Assembly: GCA_937871505.1 (NCBI GenBank)
Contig: CALMPF010000065.1
Coordinates: forward strand, 1 to 64,000
Direction: 5' to 3'
Source: an uncultured Planctomycetia bacterium
Lineage (GTDB): Bacteria > Planctomycetota > Phycisphaerae > Phycisphaerales > SM1A02
Length of the DNA: 64,000 nt
Shown: piece by piece, positions 26,712-35,303 of the stretch
Numbering within the stretch: position 1 is the first letter of the stretch
Layout: each line of letters opens with the position of its first letter
The notes under the pieces: generated by a model
What the model saw: the letters and a program-made list of their open reading frames with translations, nothing else
Database searches by the model: none
What the model was told of the DNA's origin: nothing
Program-made: the position numbers and the translations under genes

Positions 26712-26877
26712 CTACGGCGCGCCGGTCGGGCCAATCGCCTCGTCGGTCCTGATCCCACGTCTTCCACGATCGCGTCCTCGAGAACGTGCCGGTACACTGG
26801 CGGGACTTCGACCCGTCGCGGGATCCTGTCCTCCGCGACCTCCGAGGCACCTGCCCTGATGAGAGCGAGAGCCGGGG

Positions 26878-29742
26878 ATGCGCATCCACCGAGTCCGGTT
26901 CCTGATCGAGACCAGCGAGTTTGTGACCCTGCACGCCCATGCGGCAGGAGTGCTCTACGCCGTGGTCGGCGAGGCCAATGGTCTTGCTCGGGCCGAGTCC
27001 CCGTTCTTTCCCGACGGGGCGATGGTGCTTGCGCCGGAGCAGTGCCGCGTGATGATCCGTCCGCATGACCCATACGCGTTCGGCCTGACCATTCTCGGCG
27101 ACGATCCGTCAGCGGCGCGGCTGGTCGACGCGCTGCGGGAGGGCCTTCGCAGGGCCGGGGGCGAAGCCCGGCCTCCGGCCGGGAAGGGAGCGCCCGGCTC
27201 CGCCGCGAAGTTGCCGTTGCGGGGCAACTTCAGGCTTCTTCGAGTTGAGGACTGCGTCGCCGGCAGGGAGCTCCCGGAAGGGGAGCGGCCCGCCGCGATC
27301 CCGGATTCGCTCCTCGAGCGCCAGGTGGAGCGGGCCCGAGGGCACGATCTGCTCACGCTTCGATTCACCAGTCCGCTCCGCATCCAGCGACCGAAGGACC
27401 GTCGTGAGGTCGGCCATTCCCACGTCGATCAGGGCTTCTTTGACGGCTTTCAGTTCCGCCGCAGGCTCTTCGAGCGCCTGAGCGCCCTCGGGATGGCGCC
27501 GCCCGACGCGGATCGGCGGACAGGGGCGATCGACATCGTCGAGAATGGCCTCACGTGGATCGACCTCACGTATGGAGGTGGCGCCGACGGTCGAACCGCC
27601 CTCGGGGGGTCATCGGGTCGCGTGGTGATCAGGACCCGTGATCCGATCGTCGTCCGGGCCCTCGTGCTCGGGCAGTACGTTCACGTCGGCCAGAACTCCC
27701 GCTTCGGGTTCGGTGGCTATCGCATCGAGGAGGTGGGCGCCGATCCGTTCGAGTGCGCGCGCGCCGTCGGCCTGCTCGAGCTCGCGCTTCGCTCGAGCGA
27801 CGTGGAACGCGCCGCCGAGCTCTACGACCTTCCCAGCGGAGGACTCCAGAAGCTCCGGAGCGCAGCCGCGGCGGGCCGGCACCGCGCGGGACCGTGCGTT
27901 CGCGTCGCGATCGCCAAGGCGGAGGGCCTCGATGCACCGGTCCGCATGCTGGCGATTCCCCCGGCACCCGATCGCGTGCTCCAGAAGGCGCTTCACGCGG
28001 CGCTCGCGCCCGCCCTCGACCGGTTCTTCGAGGACTCCTCGATCGCCTATCGCCGAGGCCTGGGCCGCCATCGGGCGGCCCGGAAGCTGCGCGAGGCGTA
28101 CGAGCGAGGCTACCGGTTCGCGCTGCACACCGACTTCGCCAAGTTCTTCGACTCGATCGATCATCGCATTCTTGAGAACCGGCTGCTTGCGTATCTCAAC
28201 GACGTCGGCACCGTGCACTTCATCATGGAGGCCGTCCGCGCCGGGAGTCCGAGGGAACACTGCGGCATCCCGACCGGTTCGCCGCTCTCGCCGTTGCTGG
28301 CGAACCTCTTTCTCGACCAGTTCGACGAGGAGATCGCGAAGACCGGTGCGCTGCTGGTGCGCTATGCCGACGACTTCGTCCTGCTCTACCGCACCGAACC
28401 GGAGGCGCAGCGTGCGCATGCTGCCGCCGCTGCCGCTGCGGATTCGCTCGCGCTGAGCCTCAACGAATCGAAGACCAGGCTGGTCGAACTCGGCCAGCCC
28501 TTTGAGTTTCTCGGGTTCCGCTTCGAGCGGCGCGGATCGGGCGGTTCTTGGAGCGCAACAGCGCTGCACGAGCCGTGCCGCGTCGAGGAGCTCGGATGGC
28601 GCCAGGCCGACCCGCGGCGCCGCACCCTCTCGGAAGCGGTTTCGCTGCCCGGTGAGACGCGTCAGTGCGCCCTCAGCGCGCGCTCGGTCGTTCTCGCCGG
28701 ACCGGGAGCGGCCTCGATCGACGCGCGGGATGGCGAGCTGATCGTTCGCTATGGAGACGATCCCGGTTCGGTCACGTTTCCGCTCCAGCGCCTCGGCGAG
28801 CTGGTCGTGCTCGGGCGCGTCGCCATCTCGGCCCGCTTCCTCGGCTCGCTCGCGTCGGTCGGCGCTTCCTGCGTGGTCGCCGACTCGAGCGGACGTCACC
28901 CCGTGGAGCTCGTTGCGGGAGAGGGCGTCCCCAGCTCGGAGCTCATCGCGGCGCAGGTGGACTGCTCGCGCGACGAACGATGGCAGCTCGCCCTCTCGCG
29001 TCGGCTGATCTCAGCCAAGCTCGAGAATCACGCCGTTCTTGCAGAGTCGGTCGCCTGCTCGCCGACAGGACGGGCCTCGAAGCCGATGATCGCGGAGACC
29101 GCCGACGAGCTCCGGCGCCTCGCCCGCAGCGCCGCGCAGATCGATTCGATCGAGTCGCTCCTGGGCGTCGAAGGAGCGGGCGCAGCGCGGTGGTACAGGC
29201 TCTTCGGCCGACTTCTCCCGGGCTGGTGCGACTTTGTCCGCCGCGTGGCGCCGGATGCCGACGACCCCGGGAACGTCCTCCTCAATCTCGCGCACACGTG
29301 GCTTCACCGCCATTGCGCCGTGGCGCTCCGGGCGGTCGGGTTCGCGGTCGGCCTCGGCATCCTGCACAAGCCGCGGAGCGGCTTCGCTGCGCTCGCCTCC
29401 GATCTCCATGAGCCCTTCCGGCACGTGATGGATCGGGCGGTGCTTCATGTGATCCAGGGGCTGCGCCCCGACGACTTCGCACTCGCACGCCCGGAGTCGC
29501 CCTATCGGATCTCGCTCCAGCCCCGTGCGCTGCGGAAAGTCATGGAGGGTCTGGCGGAAGCATTCACCATGACGGTCGCCGCTGCGGGACAGGCCTCGCC
29601 GATCAGCTACGCCGCCCAGATCCACAATGGAGCCCGCTCGCTGGCCCGCCACCTGCTGGACCGCTCGCAGGTCTTCGAGCCGTTTCGCCATCCCCCGGAC
29701 GCCGGGTCGTCACAGAGTCAGGCGATCCGCGAGGCAGGCTGA
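26878..29742 (+). CDS. Cas6-reverse transcriptase-Cas1 fusion protein
   Basis: One 954-aa protein combines crRNA processing, reverse transcription and spacer integration. Residues 1-290 match Cas6: RAMP strands, 'TSPLRIQRPKD', and the Gly-rich loop G271-QNSRFGFGGY. Residues about 330-560 are a group II intron-like reverse transcriptase, with motif A 'HTDFAKFFDS' (Asp419), 'IPTGSPLSPLLANLFLDQF' and 'RYADDFVLL' (Tyr496-Ala-Asp498-Asp499). Residues about 600-945 are Cas1, with metal-binding Glu765 (GVEGAG), His830 (LHKP) and Glu845 (DLHEPFR). All key residues are intact, which suggests spacers can be acquired from RNA. No separate cas6 or cas1 exists in the window. It overlaps cas2 by 1 nt (TGATG). 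Confidence 0.93.
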   Translation: MRIHRVRFLIETSEFVTLHAHAAGVLYAVVGEANGLARAESPFFPDGAMVLAPEQCRVMIRPHDPYAFGLTILGDDPSAARLVDALREGLRRAGGEARPPAGKGAPGSAAKLPLRGNFRLLRVEDCVAGRELPEGERPAAIPDSLLERQVERARGHDLLTLRFTSPLRIQRPKDRREVGHSHVDQGFFDGFQFRRRLFERLSALGMAPPDADRRTGAIDIVENGLTWIDLTYGGGADGRTALGGSSGRVVIRTRDPIVVRALVLGQYVHVGQNSRFGFGGYRIEEVGADPFECARAVGLLELALRSSDVERAAELYDLPSGGLQKLRSAAAAGRHRAGPCVRVAIAKAEGLDAPVRMLAIPPAPDRVLQKALHAALAPALDRFFEDSSIAYRRGLGRHRAARKLREAYERGYRFALHTDFAKFFDSIDHRILENRLLAYLNDVGTVHFIMEAVRAGSPREHCGIPTGSPLSPLLANLFLDQFDEEIAKTGALLVRYADDFVLLYRTEPEAQRAHAAAAAAADSLALSLNESKTRLVELGQPFEFLGFRFERRGSGGSWSATALHEPCRVEELGWRQADPRRRTLSEAVSLPGETRQCALSARSVVLAGPGAASIDARDGELIVRYGDDPGSVTFPLQRLGELVVLGRVAISARFLGSLASVGASCVVADSSGRHPVELVAGEGVPSSELIAAQVDCSRDERWQLALSRRLISAKLENHAVLAESVACSPTGRASKPMIAETADELRRLARSAAQIDSIESLLGVEGAGAARWYRLFGRLLPGWCDFVRRVAPDADDPGNVLLNLAHTWLHRHCAVALRAVGFAVGLGILHKPRSGFAALASDLHEPFRHVMDRAVLHVIQGLRPDDFALARPESPYRISLQPRALRKVMEGLAEAFTMTVAAAGQASPISYAAQIHNGARSLARHLLDRSQVFEPFRHPPDAGSSQSQAIREAG

Positions 29743-31976
29743 TGAGTCTCTACATCGCGGCGTATGACATCTCCAACGATCGCCGTCGTGCCCAGGTGGC
29801 CGAGGCGCTCGGGCGATACGGGCACCGGGTGCAGGAATCGGTCTTCGAAGTCTGGCTCGACGGCGAGGACTACGCCGTGATCCGGTTCCAGGTGGGCGCC
29901 CTGCTCGGCGTCGAGGACTCGTGCGACTTCTATCCAGTCGACGAGCGAGGAGCGCGCCGAAGGGCTCGCTGGCGCCGCGAGGTCGGAGACTGGGACGGCG
30001 TGGTCATCCTGTAGCGGACGTGCAGGTGCGCCCCCGCGAGCAGCGTCGACCGATGCACCGTCGGACTTGATGAGCCGAAGGCCGGCCGAAGCGACCACGA
30101 GCAGCACCAGCAGGAGCGCGAGGACGATGAGCCTGGCCTTCGGCGAGGCGCGTTCGGCGCGCCGTGAGAAGACGAGGACGAAGCCGATCAGGCCGCCGAG
30201 GAGCACGGCGCCGACGACGAACGACCATGACCACCAGTCGTGGCCTGCGGACTTGGAGAGGATCTCGGCCAGTTTGACCACGTAGATCGTCACCAGGATC
30301 AGCTCGATCCACTCGACCTTGTGCTGGGTGGTGCGAATCTCCCCCTGGACCTCGAGGGTCCGCGCGACATTCTCGCGCAGCTCCTCTGCGATCTGCCGCG
30401 ATCGTCGTGCCGAGAGCGCCGTCCAGAGCTCGCCAAGGCTCTCGCGGACCTGCTCGAGCTGCCGTGTGGAGTGCATCGCCGAGCGGCACGCGTCGTACCA
30501 GGCGTTGAAGTTGGGGTTGTTGCTCACGACCGCGGGTTCGCCGAAGACACGGAAGTCGAGCACTCGGCGCTGGAGCTCGAGCAGGCGATCTCCCGCCTGG
30601 TCTATCGCCGACGTCTGAACGCGGGCGGCGGCTGCGATCCGCGCGTTCGAGTCGCCCGGATCGCGCGGCACTCGTCCCTCTCGCGTGACGCCTGGAGGTC
30701 GATCATCCGCCTCGGGCTGGATCGCCCGCCGCGCCTGGGCGAGGACGAGCTGGGCGTGCCAGCGCTGCTGAAGCGCGATGAGAAACGGAGCGAAGTAGCC
30801 CACCGAGACCAGCACCGGTCGCTTGGTGTTGTAACTGCTCCCGCCGCCGTCCGGTTCGTCCACGATGACATGGACCGCAGTGGATGCAACCGAGGCGAGA
30901 TGGTGAGGTGTGAAGCACCGCGTCTCAACGCCCCGCTGCTCCGCAGGGGGGCCAGGATGAGTCGGCGGGGGTGCGAGCGCGAGATCGTGGGAAAGGGCGA
31001 CGGCGAGCCGGCGGAGGTCCGGATGCTCGAAGTTCTCCGATCCCGGCGGAGCGGCGAACTGGATCGCCGCGTGAAGCGCAAGTTCCCCGCCGGCGATCGA
31101 TGGCGCCCCGTGCTCGTTGATCGACGCGACGCGCATGCCGAGCGGACGCCAGGGAAAGGGGAGCAGCGCCTGTGCGAGGTCGACGAGTCGGGCAGCGACC
31201 GGCATCGGTTCCGCGCGCTCATCGACCTCGATTCCCTCCGGGTACCTGCCGCCGAGGAGGGCGCGAAGTCCCGGTGACGGCCCGTCCCACTCGAAGCGAA
31301 GGTGGTTGTCCGCTTCGGTCTGAACGGCGTGGTAGAGCAGTGCCCGAAGGGCCCGCAGCGAATCTTCGCGTTCCAGCGCCGTCGCCATGCCGAGTCGCCG
31401 ATCGCTCGTGCGCAGAGAGAACGTGACGACCCCGATGCCGTGCGGCGAGAGGTACAGCTCGACTGGCGTCTCCGCCTCGGGCCGCAGCGCAGTGGAGTCG
31501 GGCCGGGGCTTCCCGTTGGAAATGCCGACGCAGCGGAGCCCGCCGGCGCTGGGAAGCAACAGCCGGCACGCCTCCTTGTCGAGGACCAGATAGGCCGGCT
31601 CGTGCGTGCCGACCTCTGGCGCCTCCGCGCTCTCGCGCGGTCCGCGGACGGCCTGCGGAAAGAGAAGGTCCTGGACGTTGGGGAGGAGCTTCTCCATCCG
31701 CGTCCTGGCTCGATTGACATCGCCTGAGGTCCAGATCGAGCCGTGGCGGCGGGGGGGTGTCCCCGGCGGGGCGTCCCTGTCCGCCGCGGCAACGCCCGGC
31801 CCGCTCGCACCGGCGATCAGACGCTGAACGACCGCGCCGATCGAGTTGGCCGAACTGCTCGATCCGACTGGCGGATCGAGCGCCCCGCCGAAGGCGAACG
31901 GGAGGCAGATTCGGGCTCGCAACTCCGAGATCTCAAGGTGAGGAATGGTCGGAATGCGGGAGAGTTGGTCTGCCAT
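29718..31976 (-). CDS. Membrane-anchored protein, possible type III CRISPR effector (CorA-like architecture)
   Basis: A 752-aa protein convergent with cas2. Residues 1-550 appear soluble: an N-terminal 'EISELRARICLPFAFGG' segment, mixed strands such as 'VELYLSPHGIGVVTFSL', and a long charged helix near 500-550 ('SRQIAEELRENVARTLEVQG'). Three hydrophobic helices follow at about 554-575, 581-603 and 614-636. A large cytosolic part plus helix leading into C-terminal membrane helices resembles CorA-like proteins linked to type III-B systems, but no GMN motif is seen. The last 98 residues are read antisense to cas2 and may not be real; the functional end could be near residue 650. The start at 31976 lacks a clear ribosome binding site. 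No family is firmly recognised. Confidence 0.55.
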   Translation of the reverse strand: MADQLSRIPTIPHLEISELRARICLPFAFGGALDPPVGSSSSANSIGAVVQRLIAGASGPGVAAADRDAPPGTPPRRHGSIWTSGDVNRARTRMEKLLPNVQDLLFPQAVRGPRESAEAPEVGTHEPAYLVLDKEACRLLLPSAGGLRCVGISNGKPRPDSTALRPEAETPVELYLSPHGIGVVTFSLRTSDRRLGMATALEREDSLRALRALLYHAVQTEADNHLRFEWDGPSPGLRALLGGRYPEGIEVDERAEPMPVAARLVDLAQALLPFPWRPLGMRVASINEHGAPSIAGGELALHAAIQFAAPPGSENFEHPDLRRLAVALSHDLALAPPPTHPGPPAEQRGVETRCFTPHHLASVASTAVHVIVDEPDGGGSSYNTKRPVLVSVGYFAPFLIALQQRWHAQLVLAQARRAIQPEADDRPPGVTREGRVPRDPGDSNARIAAAARVQTSAIDQAGDRLLELQRRVLDFRVFGEPAVVSNNPNFNAWYDACRSAMHSTRQLEQVRESLGELWTALSARRSRQIAEELRENVARTLEVQGEIRTTQHKVEWIELILVTIYVVKLAEILSKSAGHDWWSWSFVVGAVLLGGLIGFVLVFSRRAERASPKARLIVLALLLVLLVVASAGLRLIKSDGASVDAARGGAPARPLQDDHAVPVSDLAAPASPSARSSLVDWIEVARVLDAEQGAHLEPDHGVVLAVEPDFEDRFLHPVPVSPERLGHLGTTAIVGDVIRRDVETHQPASRIA
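29742..30014 (+). CDS. cas2: CRISPR-associated Cas2
   Basis: Partner of Cas1 in the spacer-integration complex. The 90-aa ferredoxin-fold protein has the standard start 'LYIAAYDISNDRRRAQVAEAL', the Asp of the first strand (YDIS), 'VQESVFEVWLD' and a C-terminal strand 'DWDGVVIL'. Its ATG overlaps the stop of the Cas6-RT-Cas1 gene, so the two are translated together. The whole gene lies antisense to the 3' end of the open frame of the convergent membrane-protein gene. Confidence 0.95.
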   Translation: MSLYIAAYDISNDRRRAQVAEALGRYGHRVQESVFEVWLDGEDYAVIRFQVGALLGVEDSCDFYPVDERGARRRARWRREVGDWDGVVIL

Positions 31977-32057
31977 GGCGTCCGGAACGAACCTCGATTC
32001 AGCGATGGATCGGAGAGGCTCTGACGATAGACGAGACGCGAGAGGCGCACCGATCCC

Positions 32058-32707
32058 CTGCGGGCGACCCCGCGCCGGTCGGTGGCTGGATCGCGCTTTC
32101 CTCTTGCGCGATCTGAGCGCGGTTTCGCTTGCGACCCGCCGCGAGCGCGCGATACCTTCCGGCGGAGCGTCGGGAGAGAGCCCGTGGAGCGGTTGGCGGT
32201 CGGGTGTGACAGGCCTGTGCCGACTCGCCGGTTGTGCCCTACCAAGCGATGCCCAGGCAGGCGATGCCCAGCCGAGCGATGCCCAGCCGAGCGATGCCCA
32301 GCCGAGCGATGCCCAGCCACGCAATGCCCGGTCAAGCGACGCCCAGCCAAGCGATGCCCAGCAAGGCAGTGCCCCGCAAGGAAATGCCCCGCCAAGCGAT
32401 GTCCCGCAAAGCAGTATCCCGCAATGCAATGTCCGATCGTCTGGAGGAGATCGCGATGAACCCAGCATCCGCCGATGTGGGGCAGACGCGTCGCCCCGCG
32501 GCGAGCCTGCGTCCCGGCGCCGTCCTGACGTTGCTTTTCGTCGTGATGGCGGCGTGCGCCGGCCGCGCTTCTGCACAGGGCGTCGTGCTCGCGGGAGAGG
32601 ATCTGAGGACGGGCAGCGTCGTCGCGACCGTCTCCGGACAGCCCCCGCAGTCGGCGAGCTTCTCCATCGTCCCGGAGACCGCCTACTCGCCCGTCGACTT
32701 CACCGAG
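32058..32707 (+). repeat. Island-flanking direct repeat, right copy
   Basis: Direct copy of 9589-10078, about 160 bp longer because it keeps a 15-bp minisatellite. It starts 81 bp upstream of the membrane-protein start codon and runs through the first 84 codons of the intact gene at 32456. Apart from the minisatellite, only a few single-base differences separate the copies. Confidence 0.9.
32234..32428 (+). repeat. 15-bp minisatellite upstream of secreted gene
   Basis: About thirteen 15-bp units around AGCGATGCCCAGCCG. They lie directly upstream of, and in frame with, the downstream gene, where they would encode MPSRA-like pentapeptides. The copy at the island's left end has only about three units. 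The ribosome binding site GGAGGAG at 32443 and the signal peptide after 32456 argue that the repeat is untranslated leader rather than coding. Confidence 0.75.
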
Positions 32708-34609
32708 AACCTGCTCATCCAGGTCAGCACCTTCCTCGGCGCGGTCGCGAATCTCTCGACGCAGTCAGCGTGGTTCGACGACGTGGCGGGGACGGGGGAG
32801 GTCCGGCGATTCACGATCGCGGCGAATGCGGGGATCGCGACGATCTCGAACGGGCCGACGGCGACGGCCTCCTACTCCAGCACGGCGACGATCGGCTTCA
32901 CGATCGCGGGGCTCAGCGGCCAGCAGACCCGGCGCGCGGAGCTTTCAGGGAGCTACAACGAGGGCGGAGGGACGCTGCTCATCCGCCTCCGACGCGGAAA
33001 CACCACGCTCTTCGTCCGGAGCGGGAACTCCGAGGGCGCCTTCAGCGAGGTGCTCTTTCTCGGCAACGGCTCCTACACGCTCACCGTCGACATCGAGGCT
33101 GCCGCCGCGAGCTCGGGTCCGCCGATCGTCCTGATCTCCCGAGCGGTGTCGGTCGATCTCACCTTTCCGCAGCTTCCGCCGCTCGGGTGCGGAGAGGGGG
33201 AGAGCTGCTTCGAGGCTCACGGAACTCCGTTCTGCGACAAGGCGTCATGCTGCACGGCTGTCTGCGCCGCGGACCCGTTCTGCTGCGCCGTGGCGTGGGA
33301 TCTCGGCTGCGTCTCCGCCGCGCAGGCGCTGTGCATCCCGCAGGACGTGACGCGTCCGGTGCGCTTCCCCGACACCGGGCGACGCCATCAGCTCGTCTCG
33401 CCGCTTCCATGGATCGTCGCCCGCGACCACGCGATCGAGCGCGGGGGAGTCCTGACGACGATCCGCAGTTCCGGCGAGAACGAGTGGCTCTTCCGCTGGA
33501 TGGCGAATCTCAAGGGCGTGCCGCGCCCCTTCCTGACCGGGCTGGCCGACGAGAGCGGGCAGGGCGTGTTCGCCTGGGAGAGCGGGGCGCCGGTCTCCTA
33601 TCTCGACTGGGCTCCGGGCGCCCCTGCGATCGGCGCCCCTGCGGCGGCGCTCTACGGCGCCGCGGAGGGCGCGTGGAGCGATGTCGCGCTGCTTGGCCCG
33701 CAGCACTTCAGCGTGATCGAGTACGGCTTCGCCTCCTGCAAGGAGGGAGCCGGGGGCTGCATGGCGCCCAACGGGACGCCCGGGTGCGAGATCGTGAGCT
33801 GCTGCAATGTGCTCTGCGACCTCGATCCCTTCTGCTGCCTCGCGTCGTGGGACTCGTTCTGCGCCGATGCCGCGGCGATCCAGTGCGATCCGACGGTGAC
33901 GCATGGTCCGTTCGAGTTTGCCGGGACGTGGTACTACCTTCTCAGTCGCTCGAGCGCCACCGAAGCGCAGCGCGTGGCCCGCGGACTCGGGGGAAACCTC
34001 GCGACGATCCCGAACGCTCCGACGAACCAGTTCATCAGGACCACGGTCGGCGGTGCCGTTCCCGGCGTCAATCCGCTCTGGATCGGCCTGACCGACGAGG
34101 CGATCGAAGGGAGCTTCGACTGGGTCGGCGGCGCCCCGATCGCCTACACGAACTGGAACTTCGGCGAGCCGAACAACTCGGGCGGCTTCGAGCACTTCGT
34201 GGAGATGCGCCAGGACGGACGCTGGAACGACCTGGTCAACGCCCCGGCGTTCGCGGTCCGCGGCGTCGTCGAGGTCGCGCCGCGCTGCGGCCTGCCGGGC
34301 ATCAGCGACTGCCTGACGCCAAGCGGATTTCCCTACTGCATGGATGAGCTCTGCTGCGCGGAGGTCTGCGCCTTCGATCCCGGTTGCTGCGAGACCTCGT
34401 GGGATGGCTCCTGCGCCGCGCGGGCGGCATTGCTCTGCTTCGGCGCCTGCCTTGGCGATCTCGATGGCGATGGGCTCGTCGGAGGCGCCGATCTGGGCCT
34501 TCTTCTCAACGACTGGGGACTGCCGGGCGCTGCGGATCTCAACGTCGACGGAATCGTCGACGGCGCGGATCTCGGGCTGCTCCTGAATGCGTGGGGGGCC
34601 TGCCGCTGA
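32456..34609 (+). CDS. Secreted Cys-rich protein with C-type-lectin-like domains and dockerin-like end
   Basis: A 717-aa exported protein. The signal peptide (core LTLLFVVMAACAGRASAQG) ends near residue 40. Next come a beta-rich domain and then three Cys-rich modules ('CCxxVCxxDPFCCxxxWD', residues about 240-300, 430-480 and 620-660). Alternating with them are two C-type-lectin-like domains; the second is clear from 'WIGLTDEAIEGSFDWVGG', 'NWNFGEPNNSGG' (Ca/sugar-type EPN) and 'WNDL'. It ends with two dockerin-like loops. The start at 32456 has GGAGGAG and opens the signal peptide. It probably acts at the cell surface in carbohydrate binding. A truncated copy of its 5' end lies at 9827. Confidence 0.8.
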   Translation: MNPASADVGQTRRPAASLRPGAVLTLLFVVMAACAGRASAQGVVLAGEDLRTGSVVATVSGQPPQSASFSIVPETAYSPVDFTENLLIQVSTFLGAVANLSTQSAWFDDVAGTGEVRRFTIAANAGIATISNGPTATASYSSTATIGFTIAGLSGQQTRRAELSGSYNEGGGTLLIRLRRGNTTLFVRSGNSEGAFSEVLFLGNGSYTLTVDIEAAAASSGPPIVLISRAVSVDLTFPQLPPLGCGEGESCFEAHGTPFCDKASCCTAVCAADPFCCAVAWDLGCVSAAQALCIPQDVTRPVRFPDTGRRHQLVSPLPWIVARDHAIERGGVLTTIRSSGENEWLFRWMANLKGVPRPFLTGLADESGQGVFAWESGAPVSYLDWAPGAPAIGAPAAALYGAAEGAWSDVALLGPQHFSVIEYGFASCKEGAGGCMAPNGTPGCEIVSCCNVLCDLDPFCCLASWDSFCADAAAIQCDPTVTHGPFEFAGTWYYLLSRSSATEAQRVARGLGGNLATIPNAPTNQFIRTTVGGAVPGVNPLWIGLTDEAIEGSFDWVGGAPIAYTNWNFGEPNNSGGFEHFVEMRQDGRWNDLVNAPAFAVRGVVEVAPRCGLPGISDCLTPSGFPYCMDELCCAEVCAFDPGCCETSWDGSCAARAALLCFGACLGDLDGDGLVGGADLGLLLNDWGLPGAADLNVDGIVDGADLGLLLNAWGACR

Positions 34610-34647
34610 GAGCGGTTCGTGGCGAACGATGCCGCAAGGCGCACGGA

Positions 34648-35058
34648 CTACGCCCTCGCCTCGAAGATCGGTACACCGATCGCCCGGGCCGAAGCGAGAA
34701 GCGCGTCATCGAGAGTGGCCAGGGTCGCATTCTGGCGCCGGGCGAGCTCGAGATACGCCGCGTCGTACACGGTCAGGCGGTGCTCCCGGGCGAGGTTGAG
34801 CACCGCCGCGTCGGGAGGCACCGGATCGACCTCGATCGGCTGCGCGCTCAGTTCGGCCAGGAGCGCGTGGGTCTGGAGCGGCGTGATCCGGCCACGGCGC
34901 TCGCTCATCACGAGCACGTTCCACACCTCGAACCAGAACTGGGCGGGGACAAGCGCTCCTTGGTCCTGGATCGCGTCGAGCACGGCGGCCGCGAGTGCCG
35001 CGTCTTCGTCGGCGAAGGCGACCGCGAGGAGGACCGACGCATCAGTCACGATCGGCAT
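34648..35058 (-). CDS. vapC: PIN-domain toxin (VapC family)
   Basis: Predicted RNase toxin. The 136-aa PIN-domain protein has the four acidic positions of the family: Asp6 (VTDASVLL), a central Glu in 'FWFEVWNVLV', Asp in 'TVYDAAYLELA' and the later Asp in 'LATLDDALL'. It directly follows the antitoxin gene with a 1-nt overlap at 35058, the usual arrangement. Targets are unknown. Confidence 0.9.
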   Translation of the reverse strand: MPIVTDASVLLAVAFADEDAALAAAVLDAIQDQGALVPAQFWFEVWNVLVMSERRGRITPLQTHALLAELSAQPIEVDPVPPDAAVLNLAREHRLTVYDAAYLELARRQNATLATLDDALLASARAIGVPIFEARA

Positions 35059-35303
35059 CAGAAGCGATGCCCCTCATGCTTGAGCGCGGTCAACTCAGCC
35101 CTGGCCATGGCGCCGAACATGCCGCGCATTCGCTTCAGGCGTTCGGCCGCCGCGCGGGAACGCGTTCGATCGGCCGCGCGATCGGGAACAAGCCGCGCGA
35201 TGGGACGGCCGTGCTTGGTGATCTGGAACGACTCGCCGCGTGAGGCTCGCTCGAGCAGTTCGCTCAGCTTGGTCTTGGCGTCGAACGCTCCAATGACTTC
35301 CAT
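35058..35303 (-). CDS. Phd/YefM-type antitoxin
   Basis: An 81-aa antitoxin paired with the PIN toxin. It has the Phd/YefM N-terminal DNA-binding pattern 'DAKTKLSELLERASRGESF' and 'ITKHGRPIARLVP', then an Arg/Ala-rich, probably flexible toxin-binding tail. It is upstream of vapC and probably represses the operon through an AT-rich site further upstream (35484-35505). Confidence 0.88.
   Translation of the reverse strand: MEVIGAFDAKTKLSELLERASRGESFQITKHGRPIARLVPDRAADRTRSRAAAERLKRMRGMFGAMARAELTALKHEGHRF

Larger units (their letters stand above)
26411..26877. other. Gap between CRISPR array and cas6-RT-cas1
   Basis: About 470 bases holding two hairpin repeats (26415-26435 and 26691-26711) and the 71-bp tandem repeat, then about 160 bases with no recognised feature before the cas gene start. 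Open frames here are repeat-derived. A promoter for cas6-RT-cas1 probably lies in 26712-26870 but none could be named. Confidence 0.5.

Noticed and set aside
30004..32057. Integrase, att site or tRNA at the right end of the island
   Set aside because: No integrase gene, tRNA or short att core was found at either boundary; only the long direct repeats are seen.
29718..32576. A 952-aa minus-strand open frame extending upstream of 31976
   Set aside because: The extra N-terminal codons cover the direct repeat and minisatellite in antisense (Ser/Ala/Trp-Gly repeats) and have no protein-like signal; the start at 31976 is preferred.
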